Shown here: one piece after another, positions 12,801 through 20,550 of the stretch | How positions within the stretch are numbered: position 1 is the stretch's first letter | Layout: the number at the start of each line of letters is the position of its first letter | Origin: Zygaena filipendulae | Taxonomy: Eukaryota; Arthropoda; Insecta; Lepidoptera; Zygaenidae | Reading direction: 5' to 3' | Length of the DNA stretch: 64,000 nt | Assembly (NCBI GenBank): GCA_907165275.2 | Contig: OU015653.1 | Location: 12,802,001 to 12,866,000, forward strand | Notes under the pieces: generated by a model | What the model was told of the DNA's origin: nothing | Seen by the model: the letters and a program-made list of their open reading frames with translations, nothing else | Databases searched by the model: none | Made by a program: the position numbers and the translations under genes

Positions 12801-15800
12801 TAATTTCGGAGTTCCCGCGGGAATTCCGGGATAAAAACTATCCTATCTTTTAAGTTGGATCATATTATAAATGGTTATAAAATTTTATCAAAATCCGTTC
12901 AGTAGTTTCGGAGTCCATCGCGGACAAACAACGTGACACGTGATTTATATATATTAGATAAGATAGGGACATCAGTTCTGCGACGGCAGAGTTAAGTTTG
13001 TGCCATAATTTTGTTTTAATGCTTTTCATTTATCCATTCTGTCTCAGGTATAACCGAGTGTCCGCCTGAGCCACCGAAGTACTCAGCCGTGGTGGCAAGT
13101 GAGCCGAAAATATCAGCGAGCGCACACAGCCTGGCTCGCACGCTGTCCCCAGGCACACCAGTGTCGTCGCACGCTCAGTTCACTGACTCACAGGTTAGCC
13201 TGCATTACAGACTATCACATATTTTAAAAGGGAAATATTATATTTAATTACACATCAAAAAAACTTACGGGCACGCTAAATATAGCACATCTCTACGCTT
13301 ATCAATTATTATTACGCTAAAACTAGGACCGAATTCTGTTTGCGAACGCTCGGACCTGCTGAGTGCTGGGTTAGGTTAGGTTTGAACAGCGGTCATAACG
13401 CCTGAGCTGGGTCCTTATTCACTTTAACAACATTCCTTGCCCGTAACGCGCGTCCCATCAACACAATCCCGTACCCTCCAGATGCTAAAACATTAGAAGA
13501 TAATATTCTGTATGCCATAAGACACGTTGTAAATGTATTTTTTTAAATTTAAACTTCTTTGAGCAAGCGGGAAAATCTATTTTAGCCACGCGTTATCTTG
13601 ACGCGACCTGGGCCCTTATTCACTATGACCATAACACGCCGCGTTAAGATAAGACGCCGCAAAAACGGTCTTTCCCTCGTAATCAAAGAAGTTTTACTGC
13701 AAAAAAATACATTTACAACGTTTCTTATGGCATAAAGAATAATAATTTCTAGTATCTTGGCATCTAGAACGTTTGGAAATGCGTTTTCGGGAGCGTTATG
13801 GGCAAGGAATGTTGTTGGTTATAGTGAATATGGGCGATGTTATGGTCATAGTGAATATGGGACCTGAGCGAGCGTATCGAGCGAGCCGCGGTAGCGGTCA
13901 GCAATGCATCAGAGCCAGATTTCTTTGGAGCGCATATTTTTTTATGCACTATGTATTTTAGATAGTAAAGTAAAAATAAACATAAAGATTGTCTGGTTTG
14001 TAATTAAATTCTAAATTTACAAACATATTAGTTTTTCTTTCAAATAGATGACAGCACTTATAGCTGAGTATAGTAAACGAATCTACGCTGTACGAAAATA
14101 ATGAATTGGATGAAACAGAGAATGTGAAGTACCTTTTCCGATCGCAATGTTATGTTAACATTGGAACGGTATTTCAGAGCGAATCCGGTCGGAGTCTCGT
14201 CAACGGAGCCGCGAGGTCGCATCGAGAGGTCGTTACTACCAGGACACCACTCCTGGCGGCCCATCAAGAGAGTTGTGTATAAAAAACAAACTTCACATCT
14301 GAGTTTGGCTCTTTGCTCGTGCAGGAGGATCTTTAGAAAGGTCAAAATCTAGTTACCCGAGTATCATTGAGAATGATTTGTTGATTGTTGCACAGGTCTC
14401 ACCATATTATACATATATATTTTATTAGGTATTTATTTAGTTAATACGATACTTATAAATATTTTATAAAGTATAAAATCAATGTTTGTTTGTTTGTCGT
14501 GTTTTATGCGCTGCCGGACCGTTTATTTGATTGCGATAAAACTTTGTCAACTTACGAGTATTGCTTGAATTTGCGCGAAAGCGGGTGAAATTGCTGGTAC
14601 AACAATAAGTGTAAAAAAAATAATTAAAAAAACTATTAGTATAAACTCAGTTGAAAATAATGTTAACTGAAAACATATAGAAAAGAATGCAAATATTAAA
14701 ATATCTTACAGTTAACTTAAACTCGAGTTTAATTCAGTACCTAAATAGGCTACAATTGAAAGGATATATATGTATATACCTACTTTCTATTACAGAGAGA
14801 GTCCTTTTTGAGATCTAATAATAAAATTTAATCTAGAAATGAATCATGATATTCAGTAAAAAATCAATGTTTTGTATGTAAAAATTGTTGAATTAGAAAA
14901 TTGTAAAAAATTTACCATAAAAAATATTTAAGAATTAAAAAAAACGATTCCGTAATCTTGTGGAACGTTTTCAATTAATTTTCAATACGACTGAATTAAA
15001 TTTTTAGGTAAATCTATTAGGTATCGATTTTATAAGAAAATGTCCTTTAGCTGTACTGCTAACTAACGATTATGTTTTGAATTCGGTGGGTGCCAACCAA
15101 CCGAAAACTGATTAAAAAAAATAACATCTAGTCTATAAACATAAAATTAAATTGGAGAGTCTATTAAATAAATAAATAGACAAAATTTGCAATTCCCAAT
15201 TAACAGCTTTACACTGAATGCATATGAAACGGTATGAAAAAAAAAAACATTCATTTTTGTCTGTCTGCAGTCTGTCTGTCTGCTTATTTCGGCTAATTTC
15301 TGAAACGGCTGGACCGATTTTAACGGGACTCTCACTGGCAGATAGCTGATGTCATAGGAGTAAATTAGGCTACTTTTATTTAAGAAAAAAATAGTCCTTG
15401 TGGGAGTTCCGAAACTCAAGCGGGTGAAACCGCGGGATTTAGCTAGTATACCGTAAAGATATCAACTTAATCAATTCAACGCGAATAATCGTAACAGACA
15501 CACAATGTTTTTATTTTATCTATAAGTAGGTACATAGTACATACCTACTTATTTTTTTGGTGCTGATTTTTGAATCCTCAGACGAAGAAGAAAATTAATT
15601 AAAAAAGTAAAAAAGAATAACAGGAGGATAGTCTTGAGGGTTGACAGGTAGAAATGCCAGAATGGCCTTTGTACCTATCGTGTTGTGCAAAAAGTTTAAA
15701 TAAATAAATAAATAAGCAGTTATCTGACGATTGAAAAGTCAGCCCTCAACTCAAACAATATCTTTTTTATTCTCGTCGTAGAATAAAAAATAAGTATTTA

Positions 15801-18800
15801 TCTATGATAGAATTAAAATAAAATAAATTAACTGTACAAAGATTTAAAGATGTAAGATTTCATAAAATTGTACATATTAGATTTTTATGTTTTAGATATT
15901 TAATTTATTTACAGAAACAATTTATTTTTTGACAGCGTCACGCTGGTGAGTGATATTTTATGACAATTAAACTTTTATTAAATACCTATCCTATTAGTTT
16001 ATCCTTACACGGAATGTAATTGGAACGAGAGATTTTCCAAACCCTCGTTATTTCATATACATAAATAAAAAAAAAACACTAATCACAGAGACAACACAGA
16101 AAAAACGTGGCTTTGGGCGGGATGAAGGACCTTTAACTAAATATTTATTCAATGAATATATTTTTAAAAATTTGGTGGGGATAAAAAGAAGAGTAACCAA
16201 ACACAAATAAATAAATATGTTTTTAAAATTCTTTTGTATGTCTGTCTGTTCGCGGTAATCTCTGAATCTACTTGACGGACCCTCATGCGGTTTTCACAGG
16301 CAGATTAAGCTTAACCTAGAGCTACATTAGGATTTGTTTGTAATTATTGTCATTTAAATCGGATGTCGGGAAACAAAGTTGTAATATATACCTACCTAGT
16401 GATTTTATCGTAGTTTAGGTACTCACCAGAGTGACGCTGTCATGTAAATACAAGATAAATGGATGGTATTATTTCGAAATGGATCTGTATAAAAATAATT
16501 GCTCATTTTGATATGATACTGATATTACCTAAGTGAAATTAATCGATAGATAAGTACTATTGTTTTGGCAGCACGTAAAGATAAAGGATAAAAATATCCG
16601 GAGAAGATCCATCGTTGAAATAATTTCAGTATTCGTTAATAAAATTAAACCAAACGGTGAAAACTTTTTATTACATGTGATTCAATAAATACTTAAAAAA
16701 AAAACAAAAAGGGTGTGTTTTTTTCTGTGTTGCTATTTTAAGAGCATCTCTTTTACAACAGTAGCAAAATGTACAAGCGAATCAATGATAAATTGATCAC
16801 TAATACCAGAAGCAAAACTGACTTGATGGTCATCTAATCTTAACTAAAATTTTATGCTGTAGGTATAGGACAATCCTTATACCTCTTCCAGTTGAATTAG
16901 AATCATGAAAGTTGGCATACTTCACTAACTTACAGCATAAGTAAAGAGAAGAATCGAACACTATTTTGTAGTTACATCATAAAATGTAGGTAAGTTACAA
17001 AAAAAAAATTTTGCATGACTTAAGGCCTTGGTACACTTCATTACGTAGTTATGACGTAACGAGCCCTCACTCCTCAACTTTAATGCATTTTATCAAGGTA
17101 TTTATTTTATTTTATTATTTTACTATTTTTTTATTATCTTACCGATGGACTAAAAATAATTTTGATTGTGACTTACATACCCAGGCACATCGCCATCCTA
17201 TGTCCTTATTAGTACCAACTGGATCAACCAGCGACGAACAAACCAAATAGACGTTCCCTCTTAATAAAAGGATTTAACCCCCAACCTTAGAGGTGTAATC
17301 TCTTTGAGGCGAGACTGTATCTCAACCGAGCATAAAACGGAGGCTCTTTATCGGGCGTTGCTGGTGAAAAATTTGGATCATAAATAAAATTTTTGGTTGA
17401 AGAAAACTCGATATCCTCGGGCATTGTGCCTGAGTGATGCAGGTCGGTGGGACAAAGCGTTTGTCCCGGCTCGCAGGAGACTCGAGGCGTTGGCATCATT
17501 TGTTACACATTCAATGGCTCGCGTGCCCCTCTATCTATCTCGCAACTATTCGGCGAGTCGTCGATCAATTCCGGGACGCTGTCTCAGGCGATCGATCAAA
17601 AACTTAATTCGATTTTTAATCTGAATAGATGTAATGGATGAATAGAATGATAGAAACGTTTTCCCGCGCACACTTACTACTTCTTAGGGAAGTCTTTTAT
17701 TATTATATTTTTTATAACAAAATAGCAAGTAAAGATAACATTCTGGTGCAGGGGCAGTGGCACTAGGCGCTGATTCGGAGGGTTCTATTCCAGTATTCCA
17801 GTACTAAATATTATTTTCGGATCTATTTAGGAATCAAATCAATAGTAATCAAGATATAGAGGTACTTTTAATTTCAAGCTAGACAGGAAGTAGGGATTTA
17901 TACTCAATTCTTAATAATCACATACTTAAATGATCCTTAAATTCCCTTGATGAAAACTTGTCATAATCTCGATACGCCCATATGCGTAGGAGGAGTCGAT
18001 ATATTACTTGTATAGATACCTAGTGAGTTCAATTCTCATCATTGATTGAATATACAAAAAACAATTTATTATCTATTTCAATAAGAAAATAAAAATGAAA
18101 TATATTATTCATTTGATTTATCAAAAACCACGGTACAAATTCGTAGAATTTATTGTCAAATAAGTCATTATAAAACTTTTCACAAAAGCCCTTGAATGCT
18201 AGTTCAAAACTCATGTCGAATTCTAAACTTGGGTAAAGTTCTTTTGTACTAAATTGGACCAAGTGACCTTTAGGTAGTTGTTTTGTGACCTAGAAAAATA
18301 ACGCTGCCTGTAATTAACGTGTACGTCTCTGCCTTTGTCTGCTGTTACGTTTGAAACCGGAGTTAAGTTAGTTTTCAAAAGGCTTGTTTCCGGGCTATGA
18401 AAATCAACATTCTGTTTAGTTCGTCTTGTACATCAATTAAAAATAAATAGACCCGTATTTTTTGCTTTTTCAAATTATTGAAAAAATACTAATTTAAAAA
18501 GCATTAAAGTTTAGGAGTGGGGTCTCTTGACCAGATCACGCAACATTGTATCTCCCTTATTTTTTGATTACGTAAAAAATTAAAAAATACGTGTCCAATA
18601 TTTTTTAATAATCCACAAGACGGACTAAAAATTAAAATTTGGTTGACAAGCCCATTAGTCGTGGTTCAGTACTTAGGTATTTAAAAAAAGAAGACAGCAT
18701 GACGCCTAGCTATACGTTATGATCATACTAAAACTATTATGTAACATGACCATAAAACATGTAAAATACTTATAAAATACTTGTTTATTATATTAAAAGA

Positions 18801-20550
18801 CAAAAATAGGCAAGTAACAAAAATGAAGTTTTTTTCGTTCTATAGCAAAATGAATATAGACAAATATAATATGAAAAATATTTCGAATCTGTTTTCCCTC
18901 GAATCCACTCGTACTGACTCGGTAATATAGTGAATATGCGAGCGCTAAAAACGCGAATAAGTGGCTCAGGTGTGTTCTGGAATTATTACCAATATTTTTT
19001 TTTTGCGGAACTGACGTACAAACATTTATCACTTGGTCTCCGTTAAAGGAGGGTCTCTAGGAAGTAGCAAATGCACACACCTGAGCTGGATGTATTTAGC
19101 GGGAGGAAAAATTCGATAGAGTACGCTAATATCTATACTTATATATTATAATACATGTGGGAGAAAATATTTAAGGTGTCTGGTGTTTTCAAACTAATGC
19201 CGCCCACTGGAAAAAAAAATATTACTATAAATACCTAATATTTGATATTATAAACGCGAAAGTTTGTAAGAATGTATGGATGGATGGATGGATGGATGGA
19301 TGGATGGATAGATGTTTGTTACTCTTTCCCGCAAAGACTACTGAATGGATTTAAATAATAATAATAATAATCCACTTCACAACACACAGATCTACTCGAT
19401 CCCACAGTAAGCTATTATTAGCTTGTGTCGTGGAAACCAAGCAAACGTGGTATATACTACATAGAATTACTTATATATTATACTATAGATATATAAACAC
19501 ACCCAGACTGGAAAATGGAACCCTGTGTTCATCACACAAAGTCCACCCTCACCGGGAATCGAACCTGGAACCTCTTGATTGGCAGGCAGGGCAGGCATTG
19601 CACCAATCGGGTCGTCAACTATGAAACTACTAGGGTACTTTTTATCCCGGAATTCCCGCGGGAACTTTGAAATTAGCGCTGGTAAAATCGCGGGGCACAA
19701 CTAGTACCTAATATTTGATTTGAATTTCAATAACATTTCTAAACTTCTGTATGTAAAAGAATGAATTACTGTTCGTTTGTCTCGCTAAATCTCGAGAATG
19801 GCTGCACCGATTTGGCTAATTTTGATCTTGAAATATTTGTAGAAGTTCAGGAAAAGTTTAAGAAACAAATCCGAAGCACAGGCGGGTAAAACCGCGGGGC
19901 ACAGCTAGTAATTGATATTGTCTCATTAACATTTTCTTTTTACATTTTTTTATTTTCTCAAGATAATAGCATTTTATAGGTGAAGAAATTGTGTTTTTTC
20001 CATGTGTCACTTGAGTAAGTATGGGACGAGAGAAAACAAATACTGAAAACTGAAGGCTATCATGTTCCGTACTCTTGTTCTTCTTGTTCAATTATGGCAG
20101 TACCTAACCCGAGATATTATAAAACACGATTCTCTCTCGAAAACCGGTTTATTTCTTGGAAAACAATATGGCTGTTGAATGTTGATGGAAATATTCACTC
20201 GCTACGACCTCCACCGGTCAACAAACATGTTCCGTACTTATTCTAATGTTCATGATATTTCATTAATCAGCGATTAATTAACTAATTTATTTACCTATTT
20301 CCCTAATATTGGTAAAATCACATTTACCTACGTGTCATTTATGATCTAACTCATTGTGTATGTTATTGTTCTAAATATCACATGTGCTTTGCCGGCCGGA
20401 TTTGTTACAATTTGATTAATATGGTGCAATATATGTATTTGTAATTTCCAGTCTGTCCATCACAGCGCAGGAGCTCTGCCCACCCAGGCCCCGGGGGACA
20501 ATAAGAGAAGGCTCCTGTACAGGAATTATGCCTATACGGACATTTGTTAA
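654..20550 (+). CDS. Sidestep-family Ig-superfamily transmembrane protein, 3' part (six exons)
   Basis: Exons 654-876, 5226-5441, 6304-6432, 7140-7235, 13048-13193 and 20452-20550 splice with AG/GT borders (intron phases 1,1,1,1,0) into 909 nt: 302 residues and TAA. Residues 1-45 are the end of an Ig domain (DYGTLSC with the second cysteine, then RATNLAG). Residues 51-140 form a fibronectin-III-like domain starting RPDPPTNCTVYNLTDDSL and including YAVNARGRS. Residues 156-178 are one membrane span, then RLMHRSR and a Pro/Ser-rich cytoplasmic tail of about 120 residues. N-glycosylation sequons lie at residues 57, 62 and 97. The order Ig, RPDPP-type FnIII, membrane span is that of the Sidestep family, neuronal surface proteins that pair with Beaten-path proteins in Drosophila axon guidance. 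That role is family knowledge, not shown here. N-terminal exons with the signal peptide and other Ig domains lie upstream of the window. Which paralogue (side, side-II to VIII) cannot be decided. Confidence 0.85.
943..2345. repeat. Foldback element with inverted arrays of TCTGACGCGCTCGAGTATTT
   Basis: A 20-nt motif ending in CTCGAGTATTT recurs with its own flanking T-run. On the minus strand it occurs at 951-967 (degenerate), 1086-1105 and about 1225-1242. On the plus strand it occurs at 1916-1935, 2054-2073, 2183-2202 and, degenerate, about 2326-2340. Spacing is 129-148 nt in both arms, so the unit is about 135 nt. The arms face each other across a centre near 1250-1900 that has a pyrimidine-rich run and a good-looking donor, GTTAAGGTAAGT (about 1536). 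It begins about 65 nt after the exon A donor. Repeated motifs in inverted arms are the plan of foldback-type DNA transposons. No transposase frame is seen. Confidence 0.6.
2378..2547. mobile_element. PIF/Harbinger-like MITE, 170 bp
   Basis: Terminal inverted repeats start GAGCCTGTC and are flanked by TAA on both sides (2375-2377 and 2548-2550), as in PIF/Harbinger target duplications. The arms continue inward with GTTTTACGCGCG- and GAGAACGCGCG-type blocks, making a CpG-dense palindrome in an AT-rich intron. Family assignment rests on the 3-bp target duplication and the termini only. Confidence 0.65.
2838..3076 (+). repeat. Short element, C-family
   Basis: The C-family core (GATTTCACCCGCATTAATTT, ACCGCGGGAATTCCAGGACG) is followed by CCTGACAACGTGTGTGCAAA, GACAGACAGA and the tail TTACAACATTAGTATGGAT. 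The head lacks the first 15 nt or so. The 250 nt before it hold a weakly repeat-like stretch but nothing firm. Confidence 0.7.
3110..3229 (-). repeat. Decayed C-family copy (reverse)
   Basis: It ends GTGCACAGCTATAGTA and holds AGGAAATCCCGAAACTCACG. It is diverged and truncated. Confidence 0.45.
3785..4092 (-). repeat. C-family, subfamily B (reverse)
   Basis: Subfamily B carries a long tail with CTGTCTGTCTGTC, AACAGCTTGACCGATTTTAA, GCAGATAGCTGATGGTATAA and AACAGCTTTTCACTAAATGC. Its head end reads GTGAAACCGCGTTACACAGC then TAGTAC. Confidence 0.75.
4787..5078 (+). repeat. C-family, subfamily B
   Basis: It starts ACTAGCTGTGCCCCGCGTGA and keeps the TCGGTCCAGCCGTTTCAGAG block, AACAGACAGA and the AATTTAGTGAAACGCTGTTA tail. 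It is the mirror of the 3785-4092 copy, so these two can pair within the intron between exons A and B. The interval 4093-4786 between them is AT-rich with nothing recognised. Confidence 0.75.
5226..5441 (+). CDS. Exon B: FnIII-like domain
   Basis: The acceptor AG is at 5224-5225; the donor GTGAGA starts at 5442. The split Gly codon joins exon A, giving APGYEGGLQCVFIAEVW. It continues through NSSQGSALWNLRRLGANRH and YAVNARGRS, the G-strand end of the FnIII fold. Length is 216 nt, phase 1 in and out. A reversed short-element copy begins within about 20 nt of the donor. Confidence 0.85.
5452..5664 (-). repeat. C-family copy 10-20 nt after the exon B donor (reverse)
   Basis: It runs from TACTAATATTATAAAGAGG at the left to GGGTGAAACCGCGGGGATCA then GCTAGTC at the right. 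It is nearly full length. The insertion sits almost on the 5' splice site of the following intron. Confidence 0.75.
5941..6255 (+). repeat. C-family, subfamily B
   Basis: It starts ACTAGCTGTTACCCGCAG and carries ATCAGCTATCTGCCAGTGG, CAGACAGACAGAACGACAGA and the AGTGAAAAGCTGTTAATTTG tail. It lies in the 862-nt intron between exons B and C, opposite in strand to the 5452-5664 copy. Confidence 0.78.
6304..6432 (+). CDS. Exon C: membrane-spanning segment
   Basis: The acceptor is TTTTTTAACCAG ending at 6303; the donor GTACTA starts at 6433. It encodes EAQASWEVNW, then a hydrophobic stretch (VGGVIGAALTVALILCLGL), then TRLMHRSRDYE. Basic residues right after the hydrophobic stretch fit a type I membrane protein with a cytoplasmic C-terminus. 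Confidence 0.88.
6527..6739 (+). repeat. Two joined C-family fragments
   Basis: A partial head (CGCGGTTTCACCAGCGTCAA) runs to CCTGACAACGTATTCAAAAT, where a second core begins (GCAGTTTCACCCGTGTTAAT). The segment stops at the border of the 6743-6983 foldback. Confidence 0.65.
6743..6983. mobile_element. 241-bp foldback MITE
   Basis: The left arm starts CGGCCGCACTCAGAGTCGAC and the right arm is its reverse complement, ending at 6983. The arms stay complementary for at least 80 nt, including ATAGATTTTTAAAACAAAA and CTGATTGCGGCA. Flanks are TTA and ATA. It sits in the intron between exons C and D. A decayed relative is at 37009-37103. Confidence 0.7.
7140..7235 (+). CDS. Exon D: juxtamembrane cytoplasmic tail
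   Basis: The acceptor TTTGTACAG ends at 7139; the donor GTAAAA starts at 7236. It encodes VTLPKNHKPSIP, then RGSPYGNDDRNPDLIPASK. The stretch NPDLIP lies just inside the membrane and resembles the NPDVIP-like stretch I recall from the tails of Sidestep proteins (from memory, not checked). Confidence 0.8.
7242..7330. repeat. Simple repeat (TAATA/TATAA)
   Basis: Low-complexity AT stretch directly after the exon D donor. Confidence 0.6.
7415..7565 (+). mobile_element. Non-LTR retroelement 3' end with TTTGA tail
   Basis: It ends GTGTGTGCAATAAAGTATAT followed by repeats of TTTGATT. An AATAAA just before a short tandem repeat is the usual 3' end of many insect LINEs and their SINEs. No coding part is left. 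The 750 nt that follow (7566-8314) show nothing recognisable. Confidence 0.5.
8315..8656. mobile_element. TIR MITE, 342 bp
   Basis: The left end TATAAGGTGCTCCAAA (8315-8330) is exactly repeated inverted at 8641-8656. Similarity continues about 47 nt inward (TATTTACAGGG) with a few mismatches. The TA at the borders suggests Tc1/mariner-like target choice. Open frames of 117 and 71 codons over it are chance. Confidence 0.7.
8690..8848 (-). repeat. C-family copy (reverse)
   Basis: It holds GAAGGACATAGGGTACTTTT and ends GGAGTGAAACCGCGGGGAAC then AGTTACT. A further head scrap (TACCCCGCGGTTACGCCTGC) lies at 8888-8910. Confidence 0.7.
9063..9222. mobile_element. Small inverted-repeat element
   Basis: GTCGCCCTAGTGCTTG...ATCGATCAA at 9071-9099 is mirrored by TTGATCGATTGGCG...CACTAGGGCGGC at 9184-9217. 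An ATAAATAAATAAATAAA run (9027-9049) precedes it. Confidence 0.5.
9324..9488. mobile_element. GC-rich 165-bp hairpin element
   Basis: The left arm GCCACAGTCTCGGCGGCGGC... is mirrored through GGCGGCAAAAACAAATGGTA and AGCTGTGGC at the centre. Arms are about 75 nt with a short indel in the GGC run. It is far richer in GC than its surroundings. Frames on both strands (92 and 71 codons) are by-products of the palindrome. Confidence 0.65.
9965..10162 (+). repeat. C-family, subfamily D, with (TA)n tail
   Basis: It starts ACTAGCTGTGCCCCGTGG, has AATTGGTCTAGCCGTTCACC and ends in an (AT)n run. Subfamily D copies on the other strand lie at 19752-19911 and 28541-28721. Confidence 0.65.
10479..10655 (-). 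promoter_or_regulatory. Minus-strand TATA/initiator promoter candidate with first-exon donor
   Basis: Read on the minus strand: TATAAAA at 10652-10646, then TTCATTG with its A at 10620, 32 nt downstream. The next 140 nt are GC-richer and end GGCAGTGGAGGTGAGC, a good donor at 10478. This is the layout of a TATA promoter with a 142-nt first exon. It could be a nested minus-strand transcript inside the long intron between exons D and E, or the U3/R part of a solo LTR. No downstream exon or LTR partner was found. Confidence 0.35.
10800..11349. other. Intron stretch, little recognised
   Basis: AT-rich. A pair of CCCGGG-containing segments (about 11066 and 11111) may be decayed repeat ends. No coding or RNA signal seen. 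Confidence 0.4.
11350..11602. repeat. C-family copy (+) abutting a reverse scrap
   Basis: 11350-11522 is plus: CTAGGTATTCCCTGCGGTTT, TTCGGTTCAGTATATCCAGA, AACAAACTCACAGAATTT, then TTATAATATTAGTATAGAT. 11523-11602 looks like a reversed head fragment. Confidence 0.55.
11606..11710 (+). repeat. CAGCCTGCAGTAGTCCACTG-type lepidopteran repeat
   Basis: ATCATCATCATCAGCCTGCA then GTAGTCCACTGCTGGATATA and GGCCTCTC..., ending near GGCCACCCGCATCCA. I recognise this as a very common lepidopteran dispersed repeat. The stretch 11711-12341 after it has nothing firm. Confidence 0.6.
12342..12956 (+). repeat. Three tandem C-family copies (subfamily E)
   Basis: Units start with ACTAGCTGTCCCCCGCGATT at 12342, 12581 and 12771. 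Each has CCGTTCAGTAGTTTCGGAG (or a near variant), TCCATCGCGGACAAACAACG and GTGATTTATATATATTAG. The first unit is about 50 nt longer through an internal repeat of the GAATTCCGGGATAAAAAC block. They lie head-to-tail 90 nt before exon E. Confidence 0.85.
13048..13193 (+). CDS. Exon E: cytoplasmic tail
   Basis: The acceptor is TTCTGTCTCAG ending at 13047; the donor GTTAGC starts at 13194. It joins the split Gly codon and encodes GITECPPEPPKYSAVVASEP, then a Ser/Thr/Pro-rich part ending FTDSQ. It ends on a full codon, so the last intron is phase 0. Preceded by a 5.8-kb intron. Confidence 0.78.
13410..13863. mobile_element. 450-bp foldback MITE in the last intron
   Basis: Outer ends are TCCTTATTCACTTTAACAAC on the left and its mirrored relative GTGAATATGGGAC on the right. 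Arms stay complementary for about 165 nt, including AACATTCCTTGCCC, TATGCCATAAGA and ACGTTGTAAATGTATTTTTT. The ends carry a second nested pair, TTCACTATGACCATAAC. A one-arm relative is at 34405-34632. Confidence 0.7.
13864..14467. other. Unassigned, partly GC-rich intron stretch
   Basis: 13864-13930 has GAGCGAGCGTATCGAGCGAG-like repeats. 14140-14345 is GC-richer (GAATCCGGTCGGAGTCTCG) and open on both strands, but neither translation is recognisable. It may be an old LTR or MITE. Confidence 0.3.
14468..14610 (-). repeat. Decayed C-family copy (reverse)
   Basis: TTTGTTTGTTTGTC near the left and GCGGGTGAAATTGCTGGTAC at the right. The 540 nt after it are AT-rich with nothing recognised. Confidence 0.45.
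15150..15448 (-). repeat. C-family, subfamily B (reverse)
   Basis: TTAACAGCTTTACACTGAAT, CTGTCTGTCTGC, ACGGCTGGACCGATTTTAAC, GGCAGATAGCTGATGTCATA, and head end CGGGTGAAACCGCGGGATTT then AGCTAGTA. Near full length. Confidence 0.8.
15640..15716 (+). mobile_element. Retroelement 3' end with (AAAT)n tail
   Basis: TTGAGGGTTGACAGGTAGAA...TATCGTGTTGTGCAAAAAGT, then TTTAAATAAATAAATAAATA. A short LINE or SINE 3' remnant. Confidence 0.4.
15933..16444. mobile_element. Inverted-repeat-bounded segment holding a C-family copy
   Basis: TGACAGCGTCACGCTGGTGA near 15938 is mirrored by CTCACCAGAGTGACGCTGTC ending about 16441. Inside, 16180-16385 is a reverse C-family subfamily F piece (AGAAGAGTAACCAAACACAA, CAGATTAAGCTTAACCTAGA), also seen at 55120-55340. 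Confidence 0.5.
17030..17186. mobile_element. G-family MITE, partial
   Basis: G-family is my name for a MITE with TAGTCCGTC-type ends, a TTGGACACGTATTTTTT arm and usually two TGACGTCA sites. Here only the right part remains: TATGACGTAACGAGCCC, AACTTTAATGCATTTTATC, CGATGGACTAAAA. The stretch 16445-17029 before it shows nothing recognised. Confidence 0.5.
17270..17645. other. Unexplained GC-richer island in the last intron
   Basis: It lacks the repeat motifs seen elsewhere in the window. Open frames exist on both strands (+ 17397-17624 and 17447-17641, - 17287-17499) but none is recognisable, and none has matching splice sites in the gene's frame. It could be a single-copy regulatory block, an exon of another transcript or an unknown element. 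Confidence 0.25.
17646..18415. other. AT-rich intron, nothing recognised
   Basis: No repeats, coding or RNA signal seen by eye. Confidence 0.4.
18416..18632. mobile_element. G-family MITE (reverse orientation)
   Basis: Both ends are present: TTAGTTCGTCTTGTACATCA at the left and AATCCACAAGACGGACTAAA at the right, with AAAAAATACGTGTCC arms and CATTAAAGTTTAGGAGTGGG inside. Its CRE-like sites have decayed. The stretch 18633-19240 that follows is not recognised. Confidence 0.6.
19245..19355 (-). repeat. C-family tail with (GGAT)n microsatellite
   Basis: TATTATAAACGCGAAAGTTT, then about nine GGAT units, then TGTTACTCTTTCCCGCAAAG. It matches the tails of the + copies at 21971 and 54465, which carry (CATC)n at the same place. 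Confidence 0.7.
19354..19622 (-). mobile_element. tRNA-derived SINE with (AAT)n tail (reverse)
   Basis: On the minus strand an exact pol III B box, GGTTCGATTCC, lies at 19565-19555. Upstream, TTGGTGCAATGCC fits a degenerate A box. The tail ends in (ATT)n at 19354-19372. The body includes CAGTCTGGGTGTGTTTATA and AGATCTGTGTGTTGTGAAGT. A 5'-truncated copy is at 47650-47760. Confidence 0.75.
19623..19911 (-). repeat. Two C-family copies (reverse), head fragment and subfamily D
   Basis: 19624-19707: TTTTTATCCCGGAATTCCCG to GGGGCACAACTAGTAC. 19752-19911: ATTACTGTTCGTTTGTCTCG, ACCGATTTGGCTAATTTTGA, ending AAACCGCGGGGCACAGCTAG. The region 19912-20451 before the terminal exon is AT-rich and unassigned. 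Confidence 0.75.
20452..20550 (+). CDS. Exon F: terminal coding exon with stop
   Basis: The acceptor is GTAATTTCCAG ending at 20451. It encodes SVHHSAGALPTQAPGDNKRR, then LLYRNYAYTDIC and TAA at 20548-20550. The frame follows exactly from exon E. A GTACAG inside the exon (near 20515) is a poor alternative donor, so the stop is taken as real. The preceding intron is 7.3 kb. Confidence 0.7.
   Translation, partial: SVHHSAGALPTQAPGDNKRRLLYRNYAYTDIC

Noticed and set aside
13367..13382. TTAGG-like repeats (insect telomere unit)
   Set aside because: Only two to three units, inside intron sequence next to a MITE.
20505..20520. Alternative donor GTACAG inside the terminal exon
   Set aside because: Weak donor and the frame reaches a stop soon after with a polyadenylation signal downstream.
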